DNA of 52,252 bases from assembly GCA_905365145.1 (NCBI GenBank), contig CAJPIO010000004.1, positions 1 to 52,252 of the forward strand. The letters run 5' to 3'. Source of the DNA: Candidatus Saccharimonadota bacterium. Lineage in GTDB: Bacteria; Patescibacteriota; Saccharimonadia; Saccharimonadales; Saccharimonadaceae. Below are positions 41,277 to 49,756 of the stretch, piece by piece. A model generated the notes under the pieces. That model was given only the letters and a program-made list of their open reading frames with translations, searched no databases and was not told where the DNA came from. Numbering within the stretch: position 1 is the first letter of the stretch; each line of letters opens with the position of its first letter. Made by a program: the position numbers and the translations under genes.

Positions 41277-42554
41277 ATGAAACACACAGTAACAGAAGTG
41301 CGGCTCGACAATGGTTCGCGTGGGCTGCTTATTGACGTGCCTGGCGCGACGGTGATGAGCTTCCAGTTTCAATTTCGCGCTGGCAACCGCTATGTTGGAC
41401 GCAAAAATATTTATGAAACCGCTCATGTGATGGAGCACATGTCGTTTGGTGCAAACGCTAAGTTCTCAAGTGAGCATGCTTACGAAGCAGAATTCACTAA
41501 AAATGGTGCTTATCATAATGCCTGGACAAGCGATTTGTCGATGGTTTATGTTGCCGATTGCGCCGATTTCGAATGGGATAGAATTCTTGAATTGCAACAA
41601 GTGGCGATTTGCCAGCCGCACTTTCAGCAAGAATCGCTAGAGGCCGAAAAGGGCAATGTCCGCAGCGAACTAACAGGATATTTGAACAATCACGGCCGCG
41701 TGCTTTGGCCGAAAGTTCAGCAATTGCTAGGCGAGGATGTTTATACCTTTTGGCAGCGTTTGCGGACGATTGATAATATCAAGCTCGAGGATATTCAGCG
41801 CCACCATCGAAAAACGCACACCTCGGATAATATGCGCTTTGTGATTGCGGGCAAGCTCGACGGCCGGCGCGAGCAGATTAAAAGTATGCTTGAGGGTTGG
41901 GAGCTGCCGCGCGGCGAACGTTTCGTGGTGCCGCGCGATGTTTTGAAAAAGGCCGCTCCGACCCTTATCAAGCGCAAGGAAGCGACTAATCTGACCTTTG
42001 GTTGGAGCATGTCGCTGCCACGCGAAATCAATGACGCTGAACTAGAGGCGATGTCGTGCTTGAATCATATCTTGACCGGAACGATGCACTCGCGTATCTT
42101 CGGTGCGGCCCGCAAAAAGGGTTTGGCTTATGGCATGTTTAGCGAAGCTAGCGCCGGTTTTTATGATAGCAGCTGGGATTTTGGCGGGCAGGTCAATGTC
42201 GAGACGGCGGATAAGCTCTTTGATATCATTGCCAGCGAAGTGCGAGCGGTGCTTGATGGGAAAATTAGCGAAGAAGAACTGGCGGCGGCGCAGTCCTACG
42301 CGCTCGGCCGTCATCAAATGGGGGCGCAGACAGTCGCGCAGATTAGCAATTTCTATAGCGGGCGCTATTTTGGCGATGGTTTTGTCAAGGATTATGAGCG
42401 CGTGCCCGAGGCAATCCGCAACATCACCCGCGAACGGATGATTGCGACGGCGCGCGAATTTATCGGCGCGGACACCTGGGTGCTGGCGGGGGTGAGCGCC
42501 AGCGACAAAGCGATGCTTGTTCAGCTCAATGATAAACTCGAAAAGTTATTCTAA
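41277..42554 (+). CDS. M16-family zinc peptidase
   Basis: The product (425 residues) has the inverted zinc motif HVMEH (His50-x-x-Glu53-His54) and the downstream acidic ligand region ESLEAEKGNVRSEL, so the active half looks complete. The C-terminal half (FGWSMSLPRE, RIFGAARKKGLAYGM) matches M16 domain 2. No signal peptide, so it is probably cytoplasmic. ATG 41277 directly abuts the secA stop, suggesting co-expression with secretion. A strong shared terminator follows. Confidence 0.9.
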   Translation: MKHTVTEVRLDNGSRGLLIDVPGATVMSFQFQFRAGNRYVGRKNIYETAHVMEHMSFGANAKFSSEHAYEAEFTKNGAYHNAWTSDLSMVYVADCADFEWDRILELQQVAICQPHFQQESLEAEKGNVRSELTGYLNNHGRVLWPKVQQLLGEDVYTFWQRLRTIDNIKLEDIQRHHRKTHTSDNMRFVIAGKLDGRREQIKSMLEGWELPRGERFVVPRDVLKKAAPTLIKRKEATNLTFGWSMSLPREINDAELEAMSCLNHILTGTMHSRIFGAARKKGLAYGMFSEASAGFYDSSWDFGGQVNVETADKLFDIIASEVRAVLDGKISEEELAAAQSYALGRHQMGAQTVAQISNFYSGRYFGDGFVKDYERVPEAIRNITRERMIATAREFIGADTWVLAGVSASDKAMLVQLNDKLEKLF

Positions 42555-43384
42555 TTAGCTCTCGAAAAGTAAAATGCTCCGCCGCCGACCCAGCGGAGCA
42601 TTTTACTCTCAATTCTGGGTGGGCGACGGAGTTGGCGTTTCCGTCTCTGTGGCGCTACCAGCGGAGCCGAGGATCTGTCTATACTCAGCTCTTCGGTCAC
42701 GCTCATCACGATAAACTTGCCAGGGTTACTGGCAAGCGCCTTTTGAAGAAGGCCCGACAATCCCTCGTCACCTATTGTCGAGGTGACTTGGGTATTCTCG
42801 ACGGTTGGGCACTCTCTCAGCCACCAACCCCATCGGATGTCATAGTGGCAATCGCCAAGGGTGTCCTTGGCGACATATCCCTCAGCACCCGGCATATCCA
42901 CAAAGTTTATCACCATCGATGACATTTCATCGTCGTCGATGATGTTAAACTTAATCTTGGACAAAGGTATCTCTAGTGCTTCGTGGCTACCGTCAGGGTG
43001 CTGGTAGTCTACCAGAATACTAGCTCCCGCCTGTACTCTGATATACGCGCTAATGGCGAAAACTCCGCCGTTGACGGCAGCCTCGCCGGTGGCGGACACC
43101 GAGCGGCCGCCAATCTCTAGCGGGTACTCAGACCCGCTAGAGAACCCGTACAGCGAGGCTGCCTCGGCAAATCTCGCTACCCTGTCTTTGTTTGAAGGTG
43201 TCATGTTGTACACCGCCACGTTAGCGACGGCGTACATAATAAGCATCGTGGTGATAACAAAGACCGTTGCGTCTTTGAAATCCATATTCTTCGATGACGC
43301 ATCAAATAGGTACGCCAATGCTATGCTGATAATAAGCCCGGCAATCGTAGCGATTGCCGCGAGGAAGAATAGAATCCACCCCAT
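42551..43384 (-). CDS. Membrane protein of unknown function, C-terminus probably frameshifted
   Basis: The frame encodes 277 residues with two N-terminal membrane helices (about 3-28 and 40-60) and an extracytoplasmic domain I do not recognise. GGAAGGAAG precedes the start. After residue 225 or so the frame looks abnormal (QRRKRQLRRPPRIE) and it reads through a 15-pair terminator. A one-base shift near 42705-42730, for example TTT to TTTT, gives KFYRDERDRRAEYRQILGSA then TETETPTPSPTQN and a TGA at 42609-42611, right before the terminator. That ending is far more natural, so the true protein probably ends at 42609. Confidence 0.7.
   Translation of the reverse strand: MGWILFFLAAIATIAGLIISIALAYLFDASSKNMDFKDATVFVITTMLIMYAVANVAVYNMTPSNKDRVARFAEAASLYGFSSGSEYPLEIGGRSVSATGEAAVNGGVFAISAYIRVQAGASILVDYQHPDGSHEALEIPLSKIKFNIIDDDEMSSMVINFVDMPGAEGYVAKDTLGDCHYDIRWGWWLRECPTVENTQVTSTIGDEGLSGLLQKALASNPGKFIVMSVTEELSIDRSSAPLVAPQRRKRQLRRPPRIESKMLRWVGGGAFYFSRAN
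42568..42607. terminator. Bidirectional terminator between the M16 gene and the convergent membrane-protein gene
   Basis: AGTAAAATGCTCCGC (42568-42582) pairs perfectly with GCGGAGCATTTTACT (42593-42607), a 15-pair stem with a 10-base loop. T-rich 3' arms on both strands suit both converging units. Confidence 0.85.
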
Positions 43385-43530
43385 GGCAATACTTCCTTCC
43401 TTATGATAGACGGAAACGTTCTATCTCTTGTGGGTCGGCGCAAAAGATTAATATATATATCACTAAATGAATATGTAGTCAGCTTAAATTTGGTATGCTA
43501 TCAGATATCGCTCGTGCTATAATGGGTAAT

Positions 43531-44883
43531 ATGAAAATAATCATAGCGGGCTACGGCGTAGAAGGTATATCAAATCTGATATATTTCCGGCGGAAGTTTC
43601 CGGATGCTGAGTTTGTGGTGGCGGATGAGCGGCCAGCGGATAAATTACCGGCAATTCCGGACGGCGTGAAACTGATTTCTGGCAAAAATGCCTTCAGCGA
43701 ACAGCTGGGCGATACTGATTTGGTGGTGCGGACGGCTAGTCTGCCGCCGCGTAACATCAAGACCAGCGGCAAGATTTGGTCGGCGACCAATGAGTTTTTC
43801 GACAAATGTCCGGCGCCGATTATCGGCGTGACAGGAACGAAAGGCAAGGGGACGACGTGCAGTTTGATTAACTCGATTTTGCAGCAAGCCGGGCAAACAG
43901 TGCATCTGGTCGGCAACATTGGCGTGCCAGCGCTGGATGTCTTGCCGAAGATTAAAAAAACCGACATTGTCGTTTACGAATTGTCTAGCTTTCAGCTGTG
44001 GGATCTAGAAAAATCGCCGCACATTGCGGTGGTGCTGATGATCGAGCCGGACCATCTGAATGTTCATGCAGATTTTACCGACTACCTCAATGCTAAGAAA
44101 AACATTCGCCGCCACCAGCAGCTTGGCGATGTCTGTTTATATCACCCGACGAATAAATATTCGCAGGAAGTGGCTGCTGCGCCGCTTGATAGGCTGCTAG
44201 ATACGGGCGATAATCATGGCGATACGCTGGACTTCGCGCAGCGCTACGCTATTCCTGACGATGACCAAGTTTATGTTCAGGATGGCTACTTTTGCGTGCA
44301 AAATCGGCAGATTTGCAGCACCGATCATTTACGGTTGCCGGGCGCGCACAACCTAGAGAATGCCTGCGCAGCAATGAGCGCGGTGACAGAATTGCCTGTT
44401 GCGGTGACTGATGAGCAATTTGCTGCTGGACTGGAGAGTTTCACAGGTCTGCCGCACCGTTTGAAATTTGTCGCCGAGAAAAGAGGCGTGAAATATTACG
44501 ATGATAGCATTTCAACCACGCCCGGTAGCGCCATCGCCGCGTTAAAAGCTTTCACGGAGCCAAAAATTTTGATTTTGGGCGGCTCTGACAAGGGTGCGGA
44601 CTACGCGGAATTAGCGCAGGAAATCGCCAGGCAGCAAATGCGAGCAGTGATCGTCAACGGCGCTAATGCTAGTGAAATTGCTGAAATTCTGCGAAAAGAA
44701 AACGTCTCTTGCCAAATTGTGCAATTAGAAATGGCGACGATGCCAATGGTCGTCGAAACGGCAGCCAATCAAGCACAATCTGGCGACGTAGTGATTCTCA
44801 GTCCGGCCGCCGCTAGCTTTGATATGTTTAAGAGCTATAATGACCGCGGCGAGCAGTTCGTGGCGGCGGTGGAGAAGCTTTAG
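43531..44883 (+). CDS. murD: UDP-N-acetylmuramoylalanine-D-glutamate ligase MurD
   Basis: The product (450 residues) adds D-Glu to UDP-MurNAc-Ala. It has an N-terminal Rossmann-like start (MKIIIAGYGVEGISNLIYFRRK), the ATP loop GVTGTKGKGTTCSLI, ELSSFQLWDL, EPDHLNVHADF, LPHRLKFV and DDSISTTPGSAIAAL. ATG 43531 is chosen because TATAAT (43518-43523) ends 7 bases upstream; an in-frame start at 43495 lies before the promoter. Its D-Glu supplier murI lies next on the opposite strand. Confidence 0.95.
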   Translation: MKIIIAGYGVEGISNLIYFRRKFPDAEFVVADERPADKLPAIPDGVKLISGKNAFSEQLGDTDLVVRTASLPPRNIKTSGKIWSATNEFFDKCPAPIIGVTGTKGKGTTCSLINSILQQAGQTVHLVGNIGVPALDVLPKIKKTDIVVYELSSFQLWDLEKSPHIAVVLMIEPDHLNVHADFTDYLNAKKNIRRHQQLGDVCLYHPTNKYSQEVAAAPLDRLLDTGDNHGDTLDFAQRYAIPDDDQVYVQDGYFCVQNRQICSTDHLRLPGAHNLENACAAMSAVTELPVAVTDEQFAAGLESFTGLPHRLKFVAEKRGVKYYDDSISTTPGSAIAALKAFTEPKILILGGSDKGADYAELAQEIARQQMRAVIVNGANASEIAEILRKENVSCQIVQLEMATMPMVVETAANQAQSGDVVILSPAAASFDMFKSYNDRGEQFVAAVEKL

Positions 44884-44910
44884 TACCGTTATATGCCAAT
44901 ATACGGTAAA
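44884..44910 (+). terminator. Weak hairpin after murD
   Basis: ACCGTTATAT and ATATACGGT pair with one bulged base around GCCA, followed by AAATT. It lies in the 56-base gap between convergent murD and murI. Confidence 0.4.
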
Positions 44911-44939
44911 TTCTAGTATTGCTAGCGGGGGCTAGATAG

Positions 44940-45579
44940 CTAAGCTAACTTAGCAAAATCGCTAATCCGCTTGGCAATAATTGCAGTAGGTTCAAGAATG
45001 CGGCATTGCGGAAAAAGGCGTTGTAACCGCCTCTTAAGCGCCAGATAATGCGTGCAGCCTAGAACAATAACATCGCTACCGTCCGCAACACTGGTCGATA
45101 CTTCATCAAGTATAATATCGTCGGCCAAACCTTGATCGATCATCTGCGCCCACGCGTGAGTGTCTGGCGTGTCGATACGAACGCCAGTAGCATATTCACT
45201 GATAAGCGCGCGCAGACGCTGGCTGTGTTTGGTGGCGTTTGTCGCCAGTAGGGTGATATGATGCGATTTGGTCAGGGCGGCGGCTGATTTGATCATCGGT
45301 TCAAAGCCCATAAAGCATACGTCTGGGTAACGTTGTCGCAGCGAGCTAATCGCGTTGGTCGTGGCGGTATTGCATGCCAGAACAATAATGTCGCATGATA
45401 GCAGCGGCTGGATGGCGGCATCGGTTAGCGTAATAATCTCTTCCGGTGAACGATTGCCGTACGGTGCGTGCTCGCGGTCGATCGCCGTGATGTACAAATG
45501 CTGCGGCAGTAACTTTTCCAGCCTCTTTGCTACTAATTTATTTGCCGCCAGTTCCCGTATCAAATATGCCGATCTTCAT
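44940..45579 (-). CDS. murI: Glutamate racemase MurI, frameshifted by a 4-base duplication near the start
   Basis: From ATG 45579 the strand encodes MKIGIFDTGTGGK and then TAA. The next frame continues LVAKRLEKLLP, HAPYGNRSPEEI, VLACNTATTNA (catalytic Cys) and VLGCTHYLAL (second Cys). At 45536-45543 the tetramer ATTT is doubled; removing one copy joins the two parts into FDTGTGGKLVAKRLEKLLP, with exactly the family's spacing. TATACT on this strand (45591-45586) ends 6 bases before 45579, confirming the start. An ORF from 45563 would lack the FDxGxGG loop. MurI supplies D-Glu for murD and is normally essential, so an error, a variable tandem repeat or frameshifting must be considered. Confidence 0.85.
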
Positions 45580-45741
45580 ACAAAAAGTATAGCAAAACCG
45601 CCGTAACGATATCTACGACAATACCAGAGCTCGCAGTTTTGGCAGATTTGAAACGCCGAAATTGCTGCTTATTGCTGTTAATACTGCTATAATAAGCAGG
45701 AATAGGCGCGAGTCTTGAGATAGTATCTAATCGGAGGGTTT

Positions 45742-46833
45742 ATGGATCAACAGCCGTACCAGCAATACCAACAGTATCAGCAGCCGCCGCAATCGCAGGC
45801 ACAAACCAAAGGCCAGCTTGCCGTAGCGCGGGCTCGCAATGCGCAAGATAATGTCGTTCTGACAATAACTATCATTATCTTTTGTTTCTTTGCGGCTAGC
45901 TATTTTATCTATACAACATTCCAGGAAATGTCAACAGATAATGCTGGGCACCACGTTGAGTTATCGTTCAGCGATGGCGTGATTGCTGTATTGCTGGCGA
46001 TAGTTTTTATGATTATGGGATTGGGCATGCTGCTAGGTATTGGCATGTTCATGGTGCGGATGATGCGCCAGCAAATGCTGGGTAATGCCTTGCAAGTTGA
46101 ATATAGCGCTTACGCGTGGTTGCGCGATTGGGCTAACCAGGTATCGGCTGATTTAGAGATGCCGCAAGTCGAGATTTTCATTACGCAGAATCCAGTGATG
46201 AATGCTTATGCTTTTGGTTTTGCTAGGCCATATTCTATCGTGCTACATTCTGGATCAATTCGTTATTTGACCGAAGATGAATTAAAGGTGGTTGTTGTAC
46301 ATGAAATGGCACATATCAAATACCGCCATGCCAACGCTAACGTGTATTTGATGCCGTTTTTGTCGATTCCAATTATCAGCGTATTGGGTAGTTGGATTTC
46401 TGGATTCTGGCACCGCCGTGCCGAGCTAACCGCCGATCGTCTAGCTTTGATGTATTTAGGCGATAGCGAATTGGTCAAGAAATCGCTGATCAAGGTGCAT
46501 GTCGGACCTGATGCGGCAGACAGTATGAATGAGGTAGCGCGCCAGTGGATGCAGTACACGGCTGAGCGCCCGATGAATCATTTTGCGCAGACATTCAGCG
46601 ATCATCCGTTTTTGGTACGTCGGTTGAGCCAAATTGACTATTGGAAGGGCGTGGTTGAGCCGCAAAATCAGCCGCAGAGCGTTGCGCCAGCTGCTGCTCA
46701 GCCTAATGTTCCTGAACCTGCTGAATCAGAACCTGCTACTGAGCCGACAACCGTAGAGTCAACCTCTACCAAGAAATCAACTCGCCGCAAATCAGATGAC
46801 ACCAGCCAAAATCAAGACGAGACTGCTGCCTAG
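45742..46833 (+). CDS. htpX: HtpX-like M48 membrane metalloprotease
   Basis: The product (363 residues) begins with a Gln/Tyr-rich segment (QQYQQYQQPP), then two membrane helices (about 38-58 and 80-104), the zinc site HEMAH at 187-191 with a third ligand in RRAELTADRLAL, and further hydrophobic segments. The C-terminus is a Pro/Glu/Thr-rich tail absent from standard HtpX. Family members clear damaged membrane proteins. GGAGGG precedes ATG 45742; a TATAAT lies about 50 bases upstream. Confidence 0.9.
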   Translation: MDQQPYQQYQQYQQPPQSQAQTKGQLAVARARNAQDNVVLTITIIIFCFFAASYFIYTTFQEMSTDNAGHHVELSFSDGVIAVLLAIVFMIMGLGMLLGIGMFMVRMMRQQMLGNALQVEYSAYAWLRDWANQVSADLEMPQVEIFITQNPVMNAYAFGFARPYSIVLHSGSIRYLTEDELKVVVVHEMAHIKYRHANANVYLMPFLSIPIISVLGSWISGFWHRRAELTADRLALMYLGDSELVKKSLIKVHVGPDAADSMNEVARQWMQYTAERPMNHFAQTFSDHPFLVRRLSQIDYWKGVVEPQNQPQSVAPAAAQPNVPEPAESEPATEPTTVESTSTKKSTRRKSDDTSQNQDETAA

Positions 46834-46838
46834 GTTCT

Positions 46839-47924
46839 ATGCAGCCGTTACGAAAACAAGCTGAAGATCTCCGTGCTCGCGTGGCTAGCGCTTGCCAGGC
46901 TTTGCATATTGACGCCCGCGCTGAAGAGCTGGCAGTGCTTGATGAACAGCTGGCCGACTCGAACGTTTGGGCGAATGTCGAACGGGCGCAGATGCTGACG
47001 CGGCAGGCGGCGAGCTTGCGTTCGCAAATTGAGCCGTGGCAGATTTTACGTTCGCAAATCTCGGACATTGTTGAACTAATGGATTTAGGCGACGACTCGA
47101 TGCTGGCAGAGTTTACCGAGCAGTTGGCAGCTCTCGAAGCAGAATACCAGGAGCGTCGCAAAGATTTGCTATTCTCAGGCGAATACGATAATCGGGCGGC
47201 GATTCTCAAATTGAGCGCTGGCGCTGGCGGTACCGATGCGCAGGATTGGGCAGAGATGCTAGAGCGAATGTATCTGCGCTGGGCTGAAAAGCATGATATG
47301 CAAACCGAGCTAGTCGAGCGCTCGACAGGCGAAGAGGCCGGTATCAAGAATGCGACATACATTATCCGCGGTGCTTTCGCTTACGGCAAATTACGCAGCG
47401 AACATGGGGTGCACCGGCTGGTGCGGCTCAGTCCGTTTAACGCTGATAATTTGCGGCAGACTAGCTTTGCACTGGTCGAAATCATGCCGGAAATGGACGC
47501 GCCAGGTGAGGTTGAGATCGACGACAAAGATTTGCGAATTGATATTTATCGTAGCGGCGGCAACGGCGGGCAAGGAGTTAATACGACTGATTCTGCAGTG
47601 CGCATCACTCACTTGCCGACAGGCACGGTGGTGGCGATCCAAAACGAGCGCAGCCAGCTCCAAAACAAAGAAACCGCGCTAAAAATCCTCAAAAGCCGCT
47701 TAGCGCAAATGCAGTTAGAACAACGCGCCGAAACGCTAGCTGATCTGCGGGCAGGCGAGTCGGCTAGTTGGGGCGCGCAGATTCGTAATTACGTACTTCA
47801 CCCCTACACATTAGTCAAGGATACGCGCACCAAATTTGAGACGCATAACGCCCGCGGCGTGCTAGATGGCGACATTGACGGCTTTATTGAAGCATATCTC
47901 GAGCAGCAAGCAGCGACCGAATAG
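46839..47924 (+). CDS. prfB: Peptide chain release factor 2
   Basis: The product (361 residues) ends translation at UAA and UGA. It has the SPF tripeptide (VRLSPFNADNLRQTSF) that marks RF2, and GGNGGQGVNTTDSAVR with GGQ. The gene is one continuous frame without the programmed +1 frameshift seen in many bacteria. It starts five bases after htpX and precedes ftsE, the same order as in many Gram-positive bacteria. Confidence 0.95.
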   Translation: MQPLRKQAEDLRARVASACQALHIDARAEELAVLDEQLADSNVWANVERAQMLTRQAASLRSQIEPWQILRSQISDIVELMDLGDDSMLAEFTEQLAALEAEYQERRKDLLFSGEYDNRAAILKLSAGAGGTDAQDWAEMLERMYLRWAEKHDMQTELVERSTGEEAGIKNATYIIRGAFAYGKLRSEHGVHRLVRLSPFNADNLRQTSFALVEIMPEMDAPGEVEIDDKDLRIDIYRSGGNGGQGVNTTDSAVRITHLPTGTVVAIQNERSQLQNKETALKILKSRLAQMQLEQRAETLADLRAGESASWGAQIRNYVLHPYTLVKDTRTKFETHNARGVLDGDIDGFIEAYLEQQAATE

Positions 47925-47966
47925 CCAGCTACCGCTAAAAATCAGCTTATGCTATAATGAGTAGTG

Positions 47967-48650
47967 ATGATTCTATTGGATAGAGTGACCAAGGTGTATA
48001 GTAAGGGCAGCAAGCCAGCGCTTGACCGTGTTAATCTGCATGTCGAGCCGAACGAGTTTGTAATTATCGTCGGGACGAGCGGTGCTGGCAAATCGACCTT
48101 GCTCAAGTTATTGACGCGCGAAGAAAAGCCGACTAGCGGCAAGATTGTCGTTGGCGGTATTGATTACGACCAGCTCAAGGACAAGCACATCCCGTTGCTG
48201 CGCCGCAAAATTGGCGTAGTTTTTCAGGATTTTAAGTTACTACCGAACCGAACGGTGTTTGAAAATGTGGCCTTTGCGCTAGAAATCGCTGGCATGACTA
48301 ACCGCGAAATTAAAAATACTGTACCAAAAGTGATTGACCTGGTGGGTCTAAAGGGTAAGGAAAAGCAGTTCCCGCACCAATTATCAGGCGGCGAGCGCCA
48401 GCGCGTGGCGATTGCCCGGGCAGTAGTGCGCCAGCCAAAGATTCTAATCGCTGACGAGCCAACGGGTAATCTCGATCCAAAGCACAGTTGGGATATTGTC
48501 CGCCTACTCGAGAAGATTAACCGGTATGGCACGACTGTTATACTTACAACACATAATGTCGAGATTGTCAATAGGTTAAAGCGCCGCGTTATCACTGTTG
48601 ACCACGGCAAGATTACTAGCGACCAAGCGCAGGGGAGTTATCGGCAATGA
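47967..48650 (+). CDS. ftsE: Cell division ATP-binding protein FtsE
   Basis: The product (227 residues) has Walker A GTSGAGKST, the FQDFKLLPNRTVFENVAFAL segment, signature LSGGERQR and Walker B ILIADEPTGNLDP. With FtsX it forms a membrane complex that activates wall hydrolases during division. TATAAT (47953-47958) ends 8 bases before ATG 47967, so it is leaderless; GTG 47964 is an alternative. It overlaps ftsX by ATGA. Confidence 0.95.
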   Translation: MILLDRVTKVYSKGSKPALDRVNLHVEPNEFVIIVGTSGAGKSTLLKLLTREEKPTSGKIVVGGIDYDQLKDKHIPLLRRKIGVVFQDFKLLPNRTVFENVAFALEIAGMTNREIKNTVPKVIDLVGLKGKEKQFPHQLSGGERQRVAIARAVVRQPKILIADEPTGNLDPKHSWDIVRLLEKINRYGTTVILTTHNVEIVNRLKRRVITVDHGKITSDQAQGSYRQ

Positions 48651-49681
48651 GACGAGACAAAGTCAAGACAGCGGCCACCAAAAAGAAAAGCCGCCGCGAG
48701 GACAAAAAAAATACCGGTGCGCGCGCCCTGACCAGACAAAGGCGCAGCCGCCAGCGCAAATGGCTGACTTTCGTGCGAATGTGCCGTTACGGTGTCAATA
48801 ATTTCACTCGTAATGCTTGGCTAACGATTGCGGCTACCGCAGTGATGACGATTACGTTGCTGATTATCTTTACTACGGTGGTGGCGCGCAATATTTTGGC
48901 AGACTCGGTAACAGAGCTGAGTAAAAAAGTCGATATGTCAATTTATCTCAAAACGGGTACCACCGAAGAGCAGGCTAAACCGATTATTGCCGATTTGCGC
49001 AAGTTGCACAATGTCGAGCGCGTTGAATTCGTTTCCTCGGAAAAGGCGCGCCAACAAAGCGCTGAAGACAACAAAGCCGACCAAGATATACTAGATGCCC
49101 TCAATCAAGCTGCCAATAAAATGCCAGCAGTGATTCGCGTTAATCTAGAGAATATCAATGACACCGATAGTCTTAGCGATTTTGTCAAAACTAATAAGCC
49201 GCTCAAAAAAATTATCGATGATAAGCGCGAACCGTCGTTTGCTGGCGACCGGCGTGATGCTATCGAAAATATCGGCCGCTGGACAGATTTTGCGCAGCGG
49301 GCCGGTTTGGCAGCGAGCGTACTCTTCGTCGTAATATCTTCGTTGATTGTTTTTAATACCATTAGAATGGCAATATTCAATCGTAAAAGCGAGATCGAGA
49401 TGATGAAGCTTATCGGTGCTGACAAAAGCTTTATCCGCGGCCCGTTTTTGGTAGAGGCAATGGTGTATGGTTGTATTGCTGCGGTTGTAGCGACCGCTAT
49501 AGGGGTAGGGGTTTTCGCGACGATTTCTGGCAAATTACAGGCTTATGGAATTGCTGCTGTAGCTACATCGCACTTTCTGGTAAATAATTTGCTGCTGGTC
49601 TTGCTAAGTATGATGTTGTTAGGCTCGTTGATTGGGATTATTTCCTCGACACTGGCTACTCGCCGTTATCTCAAATTGTAG
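48647..49681 (+). CDS. ftsX: Cell division membrane protein FtsX
   Basis: The product (344 residues) has a strongly basic cytoplasmic N-terminus (about 1-45), four membrane helices (near 60-85, 220-245, 270-300 and 315-340) and an extracytoplasmic domain between the first two. The segment VFNTIRMAIFNRKSEIEMMKLIGADKSFIRGPFLVEA is the family hallmark. The overlap with ftsE and the CHAP hydrolase next door fit an FtsEX-PcsB division module. Confidence 0.93.
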   Translation: MRRDKVKTAATKKKSRREDKKNTGARALTRQRRSRQRKWLTFVRMCRYGVNNFTRNAWLTIAATAVMTITLLIIFTTVVARNILADSVTELSKKVDMSIYLKTGTTEEQAKPIIADLRKLHNVERVEFVSSEKARQQSAEDNKADQDILDALNQAANKMPAVIRVNLENINDTDSLSDFVKTNKPLKKIIDDKREPSFAGDRRDAIENIGRWTDFAQRAGLAASVLFVVISSLIVFNTIRMAIFNRKSEIEMMKLIGADKSFIRGPFLVEAMVYGCIAAVVATAIGVGVFATISGKLQAYGIAAVATSHFLVNNLLLVLLSMMLLGSLIGIISSTLATRRYLKL

Positions 49682-49721
49682 AGTAATTTACGAAAGGGGG
49701 TGCTTATTCGACGTAGCTTTA

Positions 49722-49750
49722 TTGACAAAGCGGTAATGCTTTGTTACGCT
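49722..49750 (+). promoter_or_regulatory. Promoter of the PcsB-like gene
   Basis: TTGACA (49722-49727), exactly 17 bases, then TACGCT (49745-49750), six bases before ATG 49757. A perfect -35 with a leaderless start. Confidence 0.7.
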
Positions 49751-49756
49751 AGAGGT

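Noticed and set aside
46839..46920. Programmed +1 frameshift in prfB
   Set aside because: The gene is one continuous frame with no in-frame TGA near codon 25.
17979..47924. Reassignment of UGA to glycine, as in Gracilibacteria/Absconditabacteria
   Set aside because: RF2 is present, and many genes end at TGA at the expected family length. The broken genes need frame changes rather than stop readthrough.
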